From NCBI GenBank assembly GCA_008828725.1, contig MEHQ01004071.1:249019-313018 (forward strand): DNA of 64,000 nucleotides, written 5' to 3'. The DNA comes from Saccharina japonica. Taxonomy: Eukaryota; Sar; Phaeophyceae; Laminariales; Laminariaceae. The position numbers and the translations under genes are program-made. Under the pieces are notes generated by a model. That model saw only the letters and a program-made list of their open reading frames with translations, did no database searches and had not been told where the DNA came from. Numbering within the stretch: position 1 is the first letter of the stretch; each line of letters begins with the position of its first letter. Shown here one piece after another: positions 10,676 to 21,985 of the stretch.

Positions 10676-11835
10676 ATAACATGTAGACTCGACTCGCTCG
10701 GTCTGGCGAGTCTCACCAGCGAGGCACTGTGGCCTTGCTAGCTGACCACTAGAATGTGATCACAAACGGGAACAGGTTCTTCCGTCTTTTACACGTGTAC
10801 AATATTATGCGTTACTGCTGGGAGTGTTATGATATGAGATTGACAAATCCTTTGTAATTGAGCTTTATTCATCCCTCTTCTTCACTGGACACCTACAAAT
10901 CCTTGCATACTGACTGTACTCGCCTGATACTCGCTTACAACAGTCTCACCCGACCCCGCTGGCTCGCCATCTCGTCGCTCGATCAGAGAGGACTCCAGGC
11001 TAGCAAACTTCTGAACGCATGCGTGCGTTCGTCCAACTCGAGAGGACTCAAATTCATCCTCTCCTACTCGTGATCTCCTTACGTATTCAATATCCAATCA
11101 TATTGTACTGGTCGGTGTTGTTCATCCACTTATCATATGGTACGGCATATTCGACCCTTCGTCCTCAAATGTTAAATGAATGACACGTCCCGAATAATGT
11201 AATAACCCTCTTCGGATAGTCTTTCCGCATCCTCATCTTCCGTCAATTAACGTCCAAGCAACTTCTTTGAACTCTCTTTGTTCAGATGCATGTTGCACAC
11301 TTATTCCAACATTCTCTCTCCCTAGCTTTTAGTAGTAAACATAGTGTTTTTACTACTCAAAAGCAACAACCGACCATTATGCAAGGAGTGTGGAATAACC
11401 CTCAACGTTTAACAGGCGATAGTCAAAATTGAATATCACTGAAACGTTTAATGAATTGCAAAAAATCCAGAACCCAATTCACTCACAACCTGGCTTCTCA
11501 TGTTAAATCCCGAAAACTCGTCAACATAATCGAAACCCCATCCTGATATTTTCCTCTAGTAGTTCTCAACCTCCTTCGCAACCTGACGGCAATCAGGCAT
11601 TTTAAGCCCATCTTTCCCCGTCATTCTTCCGCCTTCCCCTTTCCTCCAAATTAGACCCTGTCCGTGAAACCATTGCTGGAACAACGGCCCTGTAGTATTC
11701 TCTTAACGGCGACTCAGGCGCAATTCAGTAACCAAGTTATGCCCCTCAAAGTCTCGTAGAGTGAAAACCTAGAAATTAACTTTGCAGCCAACACAGAGTC
11801 AATCGTCGAATACTTCCTAATCAAACCTTCCCCGA
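10676..11835 (+). repeat. dispersed ~1.1-kb repeat, copy 1
   Basis: It starts near ACATGTAGACTCGACTCGCT and shares long stretches with copies at 15,478, 16,406 and 20,516. It matches copy 3 most closely, and the match continues to CACAGAGTCA. Within it a frame of about 71 codons (10,858-11,073) reads a motif NSLTRPRWLAISS that is present in all four copies. No terminal inverted repeats or transposase were found; it could be an LTR, a SINE-like element or a satellite-like unit. Confidence 0.72.
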
Positions 11836-11839
11836 GCAG

Positions 11840-12275
11840 TAACTCTCAACAAAATTTGGCGGTGTCGAAGTTATCTGTTCCAATCCCAATCCATCATATC
11901 CCGAACGGCTGTTTCAACAAATGTCTGGCGGTGTTGACCCAACGGTTCCAATCTAACATACCCCGAACGGCTGCTTCAACAAAAATCTGGGGGTGTTGAT
12001 GCAACGGTTCCAATCTATCATATCCCGAACGGCTGTTTCAACAAAAGTCTGGCGGTGTTGACCCAACGGTTCCAATCTATCATATCCCGAACGGCTGGTT
12101 CAACAAAAATACGGGGGTGTTGATGCAACGGTTCCAATCTATCATATCCCGAACGCCTGCTTCAACAAAAAGCTGGGGGTGTTGATGCAACGGTTCTAAT
12201 CTATCATATCCCCAACGGCTGCTTCAACAAAAATCTGGGGGTGTTGATGCAACGGTTCCAATCAAACACCATAGT
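11840..12275. repeat. 62-bp tandem satellite, about six to seven copies
   Basis: The phrase AACGGTTCCAATCTA recurs at 11,941, 12,003, 12,065, 12,127, 12,189 and 12,251, an exact 62-base spacing. Each unit also contains CCCGAACGGCTG and TTCAACAAAAA. Earlier degenerate units extend to about 11,840. The array abuts copy 1 of the dispersed repeat. Confidence 0.88.
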
Positions 12276-12342
12276 TCCATGCAACAGGCCTACCCATAAT
12301 CCATGAAAAAAATTCCCCAAACAAACAATATGGCGGCGTAGG

Positions 12343-12790
12343 TTATCGGATGTCCACTTCGGGTCGGAAGCTGGGGATGCTTTTTAGCCGCCGTCCTCCA
12401 ATATCCACCATGACATTGCGGGGTCCTTCACGCCTTTCGTCAATATATCCTGCCGGTTTCTGGTGCTCTGGAGTGAACACGTAACCTGTCGGGCAGTAAA
12501 CAGTGCTACGCCAACGATATTCCGCGCGTTGTGCGGCGAGGCGTTGGTACGTTCGGAAACGCCTGTTATCGGCTCCTACGTCGTTGATGATAAAGCTTCG
12601 GCACACCAACAAAACATTATTGACAAATTAATGCTGATCTATATTCACTTCTACAATCGACGCCCGATAATAGAACTTGAGTTCGTTCAAAAATTCCTGG
12701 AATGGATCTGGAAAGTCGAACGATACCCTCTCCCTCAGCGAAAATGGAAGCGGGAGGGAAATCAGCGGCAGAAAAACAATTGAGGTTTTT
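12343..12790 (-). pseudogene. unrecognised broken frame, probably part of a decayed retroelement
   Basis: On the minus strand a frame reads from about 12,790 (SFDFPDPFQEFLNEL region near 12,720) through one in-frame stop near 12,630 to 12,343. The protein is charged, with an RRFRTYQRLAAQRAEYRWRS segment and a CPTGYVFTPEH segment. I do not recognise a family. Its strand and position suggest it belongs with the protease-like fragment at 12,990-13,354. Confidence 0.35.
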
Positions 12791-12989
12791 CGCGGCTTGA
12801 CACGCTACTATACGACCGTTTATCTACCATTCGGATTTCCCTCTCGCTGACATACCGACCTCCTAAACGTATCGTTCGACCGATGCCCGCGTACGACATC
12901 GATCGGTGTTATGTTGGGTGGAACGGTTACGGAAACCGACCATAGGTTCTGCCACATTATCCTACACTAAACCTGATCTATACCCTAGA

Positions 12990-13354
12990 TTATGTCAGGA
13001 ACCCCGATGAGCTGCCGGTTATCCAACTGATTGATCGATAGAGACAATACTGGCCACTCATAGTGTTTCCCGGGGACAGACTAATATTATTCAAAAGGGA
13101 AAGAGGCAGTTGACATCCACGTGTATCAACCACCACTTCGGTCGGACTACAAGGTTCCAGGGGCCGAGCAAAATATAACTCCGTCGATACTGGGTAACTG
13201 CTGTGTGTTTCGATGTAAACGGTGATAAAAAAACTGTCGACCATTGACGCTCACAGACGCGCTGAACTGCTGACAGCGAAACAGCGCCCGATGCAAGCAT
13301 ACTTTCGAAAAATGAATACGATACAAACGACTGCGGGGAACCCGTATCTATCAA
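12990..13354 (-). pseudogene. retroelement aspartyl-protease-like fragment
   Basis: The frame entering at 13,354 begins IDTGSPQSFVSYSF. The D-T-G followed by S-x3-F-V/I-S is the signature of retropepsin-type proteases in Ty3/gypsy polyproteins. The homologous continuation moves to another frame near 13,240 (SFFITVYIETHSSYPV onward), so a frameshift splits it. Only the first half of a protease is visible. This is a minus-strand relic unrelated to the plus-strand gypsy elements in the window. Confidence 0.5.
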
Positions 13355-15477
13355 AGCTTTGCCGGCCCGCGAGCGTCTCGCATGCGGTCCTGCGTGTAGT
13401 TTGACGTAGGGTGTCTGGTGAGAGGGGTTCTTTTTTATAACCCCACCACCCCTATAAATATATTATATTTATAGGTTGGGTTGGCGTCGGTTGGCAACGA
13501 CGCTGTAAAACACGCCACTCGCTGCGTGAGCTAGACAACCAGGGTGCCGTTTTTTTTTGTTATTTGTTTTTGGCGGTCACCAAAGCTGGCGGTCGAGTAG
13601 ATCATTTGTGCGGGGTGGAGAACCTTTGTTCCGCACAAGGGGAATGGTCGTTTCACGTAGTGTTAATATGGTAAGGCGTCCGCGAGGCAGTTACATAGTA
13701 AAACCCAATGCTGTCTCCGGAAGTGGCCACACCAGAAATTAAATTAACTCATTGAAGCTGTCGTCCATATGCAAGTCCGCCTCAGAGGCGGTTCTTAGCA
13801 GGATGCAGCTCACCCTCCATGCGACTCGCCCAATACCGCCTCACGGCGTTTCGCGCTTCGTGCAAGCAATGTCTGCCTGGTTGGTGAAAACCGAACGCGC
13901 TCCGTCCCGGCATTGTAGGGATGCGCGGGTCTATGGTCATATGACTACGGCCGTGCACAACATGAGGACACCCCCACCCCGACCCACCCCCCCGCCGCCC
14001 CCCCCCCCCCCCCCCCCCCCTCTGAAACGGTGAAATTCTGGCAAAAACAAACAAACAAACTGGGGTGTTTATCACAAACGTGTCTATCACAGACGGATTT
14101 CGGGAGTCCGCATCCTCATGATGAGACTCTGACCACGCTGGTACCCAAATCGACTTTTCTGTTACAACCGACAAAGGCGGCGGCTTGCCGTCCCCACCGA
14201 TCGAGAGGATGTGCGTACGACCTTTAAGCGACAGCACAGGGGAGTTCGTCGGCGCTACAGGCTCGACCAACTTGGAAACATCCGTGGGTGTCGCTCCGCC
14301 TGCTTCAGCGATCAGCGACAAGGGTGCAACTCTGTAGGGATTTGAAACGTCTCCGCAAACAACATTACTCTGCAGTTCACCTAAACCAGGAACCTTGCCA
14401 ACAGCCCTTGTTTTCAGGCCCTGGATAAAGGAAGGTGTAATGGGCGAGGCAAGCCTCATGCGTGGCTCCGCGCTACAAATCACACCCAACGGTGTCGTGT
14501 GTACAAACGACCGGGGATCATCCACATCCCCTCATGAGTTTCTGGTATCAGTAGCCTGGGCATCGAAACATGGCTCATCCATGCTCCGATCTGAAGTCGC
14601 TTGTAAACGCCGGTCATGACTCCCGTGTTTACCTGCTTCTCGTTGTACAACGGAAAATACCACTCTTTTCTCTGTGGGTTGGATATTTCCGCTACACTGC
14701 GTAACAATTCGCACTGTACCATCCTTCGAAAATCTGAATAGATTTGCTACACTTTGGTCCGGGAAGTATCGCACCACCCTTCAAAGAGGGGCAATACGAC
14801 AAAACACGAACCGGGGAGTCTACACTAAACTCTCGGCAGGCAGACAGCGGCGATAAAGGGAAGTCCTGTTACTTCGCTGTCTACTACAAGTGGAAAACTG
14901 ACGAAGGTGCCACCGACGTAGGTCGGCTTCCTATATCGTCGGCATTCTATGGTGACGGACTACCCGGAAATGAGCGTATTTGCTCGTATGTGCGAAAAAA
15001 AAAAAAAAAAAAAAATCGCTGGGGCCCAACGCTTGTGACTCCTGTAGGGTGGTGTGAACACTGGCTGGTATGTATGAACCACGGTGGTCACTACTCGTAC
15101 GGTACAGCAACGCACGGAAGGGCTCGTATCGCCTAACGAGTGGTAAAACCAACGCGCGGACGTACGCGCTGGAGTGAGAAGCCGCTAGCATCAGAAAGCA
15201 AGGCTGCGCAAACCGAAAACGAGGCAGACAATTGAGCGCAAACTGTCGTGTGCTGCGATACAGCAGCAGCAGAATTCAGCGCATGAGCAGTACTGCGGTA
15301 CTGCGGTAAAACAGCAGTAGTATACAGCGATATGAAGAGAAATGTCAAACGGCGCAATATACAATAGTGATGAAGATGGCTCCAAATCGGAAATGACCAC
15401 TCGCTTCCCCGACAGAGACTCCAAGCGTCTGCAAACGCACACTCGAAAATACAGTATCCATGACGACGCCAGTGTAG
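13355..15477 (-). other. decayed region with minus-strand frames and homopolymer runs
   Basis: A 247-codon minus-strand frame (14,525-13,782) contains a Gly run encoded by the 23-base poly-C tract at 13,998-14,020. Its other parts show no family I know. A second minus frame (14,777-14,532) reads DQSVANLFRFSKDGTVRIV and is also unassigned. These may be gag remnants of the relic with the protease at 13.0-13.35 kb, since they lie upstream of it on the same strand. A 19-base A run sits at 14,996-15,014. From 15,190 to 15,477 I see nothing. Confidence 0.3.
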
Positions 15478-16405
15478 TAATATGTAGACTCGACTCGCTT
15501 GGTCTGGCGAGTCTCACCAGCGAGGCACTGTGGCCTTGCGTAGCTGTCTGCTTGGAGTGTTATGAGGTGAGATTGACAAATCCTTTGTAATTGAGCTTTA
15601 TTCGTCCTTCTTCTTCACTGGCCGCCTACAAACCCTTGCATACTGACTGCATTCGCCTGATACTCGCTTACAACAGTCTCACCCGACCTCGCTGGCTCGC
15701 CATCTCGTCGTTCGATCAGAGAGGACTCAAGGCTAGCAAACTTCTGAACTCATGCGTGCGTTCCCGCAACTCGAGACAACTCGAATCCATCCTCTCCTAC
15801 TCGAACGAGTACATCATCTCCTTGCTATTTATTACTTGTTTCCTCTATCCAATCATATCGTCCGAATTGCGACATTGATGGTCGATTCGGTACTGGTATT
15901 GTTTATTCATTTATCATATGCTATGACGTATTCGTCCTTTCGACTCAAAAAGCCTTATAAATGACTGAACTCGGAGAACCAGCAACTAATGTTCAACCGC
16001 TACTGTCGTAATTCCGTACGGGTATCTTGTACTCTGTTTCCAAGTACATTACAATACCGATACTCTTTCCGCATCCCGATCTTCCTACACTAAAATTCTA
16101 AGCAAGTTATTATCACTCTCCTATGCTCAGATGCATACGACTAAAACAGTATCCCGGATCAATATCCAGCAATACCAACGACCCATCTCCTATGCTCTCG
16201 ATTACCTCTGAAACCTGACCACGACCTGATATGTTCTCCGTACCCGTCTTCTACCTTCTACCACGTCAACTCTCCATTGTGCCCGTCACTGTCAAACTTC
16301 TTACAACATTCTCTCTCCCTAGCTCTCAGTAGTAAACAAAGTGGTTTTATTACTCACATGCAACAACCGAAAGTACGTAAGAAGGAGTACCAATGGCCCT
16401 TAACT
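15478..16405 (+). repeat. dispersed ~1.1-kb repeat, copy 2
   Basis: It opens with TAGACTCGACTCGCTTGG and carries the shared frame (15,591-15,878). It is joined head to tail to copy 3 at 16,406, so the two form a short tandem. Its right half follows copy 4 (shared ATACGACTAAAACAGTATCC) more than copies 1 and 3, showing two subfamilies. Confidence 0.7.
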
Positions 16406-17271
16406 TCAGTAACATGTAGACTCGACTCGCTCGGTCTGGCGAGTCTCACCAGCGAGGCACTGTGGCCTTGCTAGCTGTCCACTAGAATGTGATCACAAAC
16501 GGGAACAGGTTCTTCCGTCTTTTACACGTGTACAAGATTATGCATTACTGTTTGGAGTGTTATGATATGAGATTGACAAATCCTTTGTATTTGAGCTTTA
16601 TTCGTCCTTCTTCTTCACTGGCCACCTACAAATCCTTGCATACTGACTGCACTCGCCTGATACTCGCTTACAACAGTCTCACCCGACCCCGCTGGCTCGC
16701 CATCTCGTCGTTCGATCAGAGAGGACTCCAGGCTAGCAAACTTCTGAACGCATGCGTGCGTTCGTCCAACTCGAGAGGACTCAAATTCATCCTCTCCTAC
16801 ACGTGATCTCCTTACGTATTTATTATCCAATCATATTGTACTGGTCGGTGTTGTTCACCCACTTATCATATGTTACGACATATTCGACCCTTCGTCCTCA
16901 AATGTTAAATGAATGACCCAACGTCCCGAATAATCAAATAACCCTCTTCGGATAGTCTTTCCGCATCCTCATCTTCCGACAACAAACTTCCAAGCAACTT
17001 CTTTGAACTCTCTTTGCTCAGATGCATGTTGCATACTTATTCCAACATTCTCTCTCCCTAGCTTTTAGTAGTAAGCATAGTGTTTTTACTACTCAAAAGC
17101 AACAACCGACCATTATGTAAGAAATGTGCAATAACCCTCAACTCTTAACAGGCGATAGTCAAAATGGAATATTACTGAAACGTTTAATGAATTCCAAAAA
17201 TTCTAGAACCCAATTCACTAACAACCTGGCTTCTCATGTTAAACCCCAAAAACGCGTCAACATAATCGAAA

Positions 17272-18420
17272 GACGCATGCTACGATAGAGTTGCACCATG
17301 TTTTTTCTGAGCTCCTCACTTAAGGAGCGTCATACCCTACCGAAAAAGTAGTGGGAATTTGACAAAAAGGGGGACACCCCCCATATATCGTAACAAAAGG
17401 GGGGACACTACCAAGCACCGGCGTCGAGGTTATCGTTAAAGGGGCGGTCGTCAACACCAATCCAACGGCCCAGCGCATTAACGGTATACTCATAGTCATA
17501 TATTAACCATCAATCTGACCGAACGGCTCAACAGCTCATTTCCAGGTACAATAAGACTCTCCTCTCCTTTACGCCATGGTATCATACGTACCTGATATAC
17601 GCGTATACGTATACGGCGGTACCGGCACGACTACATATATACGTACATCAGCCAGCAGTAGTACCCGAGGAGTACTACTATCATTTGTTACGTATATATT
17701 TACGTGTACTCGTTTATATCTATATGTTGGTGATTTTTGAGGACAACAGGGCACAGGGCGCCAACCAATGTATGCTGATCTGCTGGCCACGTTTGCCTAG
17801 GTATGGGCCGTTGGTCTTTTCGACGTTAGACGTCGTCTGTTGGGCATGCCACAACAACCAGAACATGGAGTGGTCACTTACCCTAGGTATTTTTGACACA
17901 TAAAGGGGGATACCTCTCTGCATATTTACAAAAAGGGGGACGTTACGAAAAAGGGGGACCTTCCCAAACTAAGTAGATGAAAAGGGGGATACCCTCGCGT
18001 AGGCATAACATAAAGGGGGATATGCTGACACCCCCCTTTTGATCGCTCTCGTTCACCCGTTAAACATATGAAAACAACAAAAAACGCTGGGGATGGTAGG
18101 GAGGTGCCATGTGAGTGTGGCGAACGCATCAGTTTTCAATTTCGAGTCGATGTGACAGATAACATGGACTTACCCGGCGGCGAAAACCGATGTCCCCCTT
18201 TTTTGTAACGATACAGGGGGGTGAACCCCTTTTTGTAAAATCCCCAAAAATAATTTGGGAGAAAAATGAAAGTGCTGCCGGATGCGAAATATCATGACCG
18301 AAGTATACTCTGAAACATTTTTCGTCGCAAAAATAAAACTCCGACGAATTTGGGTTAAGGAGCCCGATCGTTCAGAAAACGATTTAGTCAAAAAGTGCTA
18401 CCGCTACCGTAGCACGCGTC
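17272..18420. mobile_element. inverted-repeat element with 4-bp target duplication (GAAA), long copy
   Basis: The element starts GACGCATGCTACGATAGAG and ends GTGCTACCGCTACCGTAGCACGCGTC in inverted form, giving ~25-bp terminal repeats. GAAA flanks both ends (17,268-17,271 and 18,421-18,424), and the uninterrupted site in copy 1 of the host repeat (11,530s) has a single GAAA. A shorter sister copy sits at 29,621-29,867. The extra 900 bp here is a second nested element. No transposase is encoded; the superfamily is undetermined, since 4-bp duplications occur in several. Confidence 0.85.
17353..18257. mobile_element. nested element with GGGGGAC-rich inverted ends
   Basis: Relative to the sister copy at 29,621-29,867, this ~900-bp block is extra. 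Its ends mirror each other over ~50 bp: ACAAAAAGGGGGACACCCCC on the left and the reverse of it on the right, including TATCGT-AACAAAA. AATTTG occurs at both borders (17,356-17,361 and 18,252-18,257) and once in the uninterrupted sister, a likely target duplication, but the inverted match begins a few bases further out, so borders are uncertain. The motif (A)AAAGGGGGA recurs at 17,365, 17,395, 17,905, 17,932, 17,950, 17,980 and 18,013. No coding capacity is recognised. Confidence 0.62.
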
Positions 18421-18728
18421 GAAACCCCATCCTAATATTTTCCTCTGTTAGTTCTCAACCTCCTTCGCAACCTGACGGCAATCAGGCATTTTAAGCCCAT
18501 CTTTCCCCGTCATTTTTCCGCCCCCCCCTTTCCTCTAAATTAAACCCTGTCCGTGAAACCATTGTTGGAACAACGGCCCTGTAGTATTCTCTAAACGGCG
18601 ACTCAGGCGCAATCCAGTAACCAAGTTATGCCCCTCAAAGTATCGTAGAGTGAAAACCTAAAAATTACCTTTGCAGCCAACACAGAGTCAGGGCCATCCC
18701 TAACGAACGATATGCAATAATACTCGAG

Positions 18729-18980
18729 AATATCTGTCGTTGAAACAGCAGTAGCGAATTATACGTGCTCGATTTGAAACACTCCTTGATTTTTGTGTAC
18801 GCGCAGGTGCTCGTACTCTACCAGCAGTATAGCAGCAGCATTGATGCGACCCGTCACGTACACACGAAATACATCGATTCCCACACGTATCGCAGCGGGG
18901 ACCCCGCTGTAGTTACCCCGCGTCCGCGTCGTACTCGTATGGAATACGTACGTGGTCGAAATGAATAAACACACAAAATC
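18729..18980. repeat. dispersed repeat E, copy 1 (left part), resumes at 20,444
   Basis: TATCTGTCGTTGAAACAGCA through GAATAAACAC matches 32,796-33,062 with small indels. In copy 2 the sequence runs straight on to AAAATTCCGCCGCACGACG. In copy 1 that continuation lies at 20,444-20,475, after the inserted GGGTC-rich element. Just upstream, at 18,689, a CAGGGCCATCCCTAACGAAC segment resembles the terminal repeat near 39,478. Confidence 0.75.
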
Positions 18981-20443
18981 CAGGGCTATTCGCGGGTCAT
19001 GCCCCGGCCCGCGGGTCGGGTCAGGAGGTGTTCAGAATGTCACGGGTCGGGTCGGGTCGGGTCATCAAGTGTTCAAACACTCACGGGTCGGGTCGGGTCG
19101 GGTCAAGAGGTATGCAAATCTCACGGGCCGGGTCGGGTCAAGAGGTTTCCACAATCTCGCGGGTCGGGTCGGATCATGAACCGTTATCTCAAAATTTTCG
19201 CGGGTCGGGTCGGGTCATGACCCGTCATCTCAAATTATCGCGGGTCGGGTCGGGTAATGATCCGACATCTTAAAAACCTCGCGGGTCGGGTCAGGTCATG
19301 ACCCGCGAGAAACGGGTCACTCGCGGGTCGGGCCAGAATGACCCGCGAGTTGTTTTATGTTGACCCGCGGGTCGGACCCGTGGGTTGAACCAGCGGATCA
19401 GTCCTGCGGGCTCGATTTGTTCCTATAATACCGCTTCCTTCCCGAGGGCCACTCTCGTCTCAGCGGGTCGGACCCGCGCGTCCCAAACCTTTAACCTCAC
19501 CACTTCATGCCCGTCGTGCCGATACCCCAAGAGCATATCATAGCGTGCAGAACAATCATATTATATACCAGAGGTACCTGGTACTACATACCAGGCATGA
19601 GTTTGGCGCACACCTGGTCGGATGACACCACACAGCAGTATCTCACCATGCTCACACATCCTCCAAACCAACTACACGCAGGCCACAATCAATCCAAGGT
19701 ACAAGAAGATAAAATTGACAGCACAGCAGCAGTAACGACAAGGCAGACAGGCATCATTTGTACAATTAACTGATGCATGTGACAAGCATAGGGATCAATT
19801 AGTGCGCTTGACCCTCGCCGGAGGTGGCATAGGCTGCCTTCTTTCCGAGGCGAAAGCAGAAGCCATCTTGGGTCAGAGCTATCGGATCGACCGGAGAAGA
19901 AGGCGTGGTAGGCACGGCAATGTGCGAGATGTGGATCTACCTCTCTCTCTTCACTGAGATCTTCGCGAGCACACGCCACAAATTCAAAAACAAAAGCATA
20001 AAAATATTTAAAACAAAACACAAACAACCACGACATTCTAGCAATATTAGACCAACGGGCCCAACCAACGGACAAACGAGCAACGACTACAGGTTTGGAC
20101 CCGCGAGTTTTATTTTTGACAAATATCACGGGTCCAGTCAACCCGACCCGTATGAGACCCGTATATCACGGGTCAATCGGTATCTGGCGGGTCGGGTCGG
20201 GTCGGGTCAGGAGGGGTTCAACATCTCACGGGTCAGGTCGGGTCGGGTCAAGAGGTTTGCAAATCTCACGGGTCGGGTCGGGTCGGGTCGGGTCGGGTCG
20301 GGTCAAGAGGTTTCCAAAATCTCGCGGGTCGGGTCGGGTCATGACCCGACGTCTAAAAAAAAATCACGGGTCGGGTCGGGTCAGCTGACCCGACCCGACC
20401 CGGCCTGACCCGTGAGGTTTGACCTGACCAGCGAACGGCCCTG
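18981..20443. mobile_element. hAT-like non-autonomous element packed with GGGTC repeats
   Basis: The ends are CAGGGCTATTCGCGGGTCA and the inverted equivalent of CAGGGCCGTTCGCTGGTCA (right end), ~20-bp terminal repeats with four mismatches. It splits dispersed repeat E, whose intact copy lies at 32,796-33,112. The 8-base flanks ACAAAATC and AAAAATTC are an imperfect duplication of the intact CAAAATTC site. Both flanks of the element carry runs of GGGTC(GGGTC) separated by AAGAGGTTTGCAAATCTC-like spacers (19,000-19,390 and 20,095-20,415). The middle (19,400-20,090) is unrelated and has no transposase. Confidence 0.72.
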
Positions 20444-20515
20444 AAAAATTCCGCCGCACGACGAGTACGTATCATACGAGTGCTCGGTGTGTGTTGTTTT
20501 TTTTATTTCGTGTGA

Positions 20516-21453
20516 TAACAAGTAGACTCGACTCGCTTGGTCTGGCGAGTCTCACCAGCGGGGCACTGTGGCCGTGCTAGCTGTCCACTAGAATGTGATC
20601 ACAAGCCGGAGCAGGTTCTTCCATCTTTTCCACGTGTACAATATTATGCATTACTGCTTGGAGTGTTATGATATGAGATTGACAAATCCTTTGTAATTGA
20701 GCTGTATTCATCCTTCTTCTTCACTGGCCGCCTAAAACTCCTTGCATACTGACTGCACTCGCCTGATACTCGCTTACGACAGTGTCACCCGACCCTGCTG
20801 GCTCGCCATCTCGTCGTTCGATCAGAGAGAACTCCAGGCTAGCAAACTTCTAAACGCATGCATGCGTTCCCGCAACTCGAGACAACTCCTCTCCTATTCG
20901 TGATCTCCCTATGTATTTATTATCCAATCATATCGTACTGGTGTTGTTCATCCATTTATCATATGATACGACGTATTCGACCTTTCTAATCAAAAGCCTA
21001 ATAAATGACTGCACTCTACGAATGAGCAACTAATGTTCAACCGGTATTGTTGTAGTTTCGTACGGGTATCTTGTACTCTATTTTCAAGTACTATAAATAC
21101 CCTTTTCCAGATAGTCTTTCCGTATTCTCATCTTTCTACAACGAACTTCTAAGCAAGTTCTTATCACTTTCCTATGCCCATGATGTATACGACTAAAACA
21201 GTATCCCAGCTCTATACCTGGCAATACCAACGACCTATCTATTATGATCTCGCTTATCCGGAAACTTGACTACGACCTGATATGCTTCTCCTCCTTTTCC
21301 TTGGTTTCTACCTTTTTACTTTGTTCCGATTCGAATATCTTCTTTCTTTCGAATATCTTCTTTCTTGTCAAACCGTCACTATGCTTCTCCATACCCGTCT
21401 TGTACCATGTCAACTCTCAATTGTAACCATCATCATTCACTTATTACAACATT
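20516..21453 (+). repeat. dispersed ~1.1-kb repeat, copy 4, right end cut
   Basis: It starts ACAAGTAGACTCGACTCGCT and carries a diverged form of the shared frame (near 20,700-20,900, with a deletion close to its end). Its right half matches copy 2. At 21,454 it is cut by the start of dispersed repeat F. Confidence 0.7.
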
Positions 21454-21985
21454 CGTCGGGAGGTTGAAAGGATACAGCCCCCAACAACGCAGTGAAAAGC
21501 TCTCTGGGTATCGCTATCTCAGCGGTAAGAAATCAAGCCGGGATATTCCCCGAAATTTCTATCGATCTTTCAGGGTACAGAATAACGACAGTCCCGTTTA
21601 TATATCTGCCGCGTACGCACGTACGATACCCCTATGGTACTGATACTCAGTACAGAGCTTAGGCTACTACACAACCTCTGGTGTGTACCTGTATGTACTT
21701 GACTTACTGTACTGTCTTACGAGTATAGCTACACTGTGCTACGATACTGCTATATGTACCAGAGAATACTTGGTATGTGTACGAGTGCATACAAGAACAT
21801 AATAATACCTGCTGTTACATACTGGCTGTTATCACATGACAACCGTGATACAGAACAGATACCTCACTCCTAGATGAGTAATGCCTACTGATGTGGTACG
21901 AGCTACGTTGTAGCATATAACCTTGTGTTATCCAGCAGCGACTCTATGATACCGATTACTGCTATAATAGGTGTCATCTCTTAAC
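21454..21985 (+). repeat. dispersed repeat F, copy 1
   Basis: The block 21,527-21,985 matches 28,826-29,343 through many 20-30-base identities (for example CCTGTATGTACTTGACTTAC). Its first 70 bases (CGTCGGGAGGTTGAAAGGAT onward) recur at 33,121-33,190. No gene is recognised; the sequence is rich in GTAC and TACGAG motifs. Confidence 0.72.

Larger units (their letters stand above)
16406..18690 (+). repeat. dispersed ~1.1-kb repeat, copy 3, split by a transposon
   Basis: It aligns with copy 1 from the TAGACTCGACTCGCT start to AATCGAAA at 17,271, then again from CGAAACCCCATCCT at 18,420 to CACAGAGTCA at 18,690. The 1,149-bp gap in the match is an inserted transposon, listed separately. After 18,690 copy 1 continues but this copy does not. 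Confidence 0.8.

Noticed and set aside
18990-20415. GGGTC repeats as a telomere or telomere remnant
   Set aside because: The pentamer blocks are interrupted by conserved spacers, lie inside terminal inverted repeats and split a dispersed repeat. A transposon explains them better.
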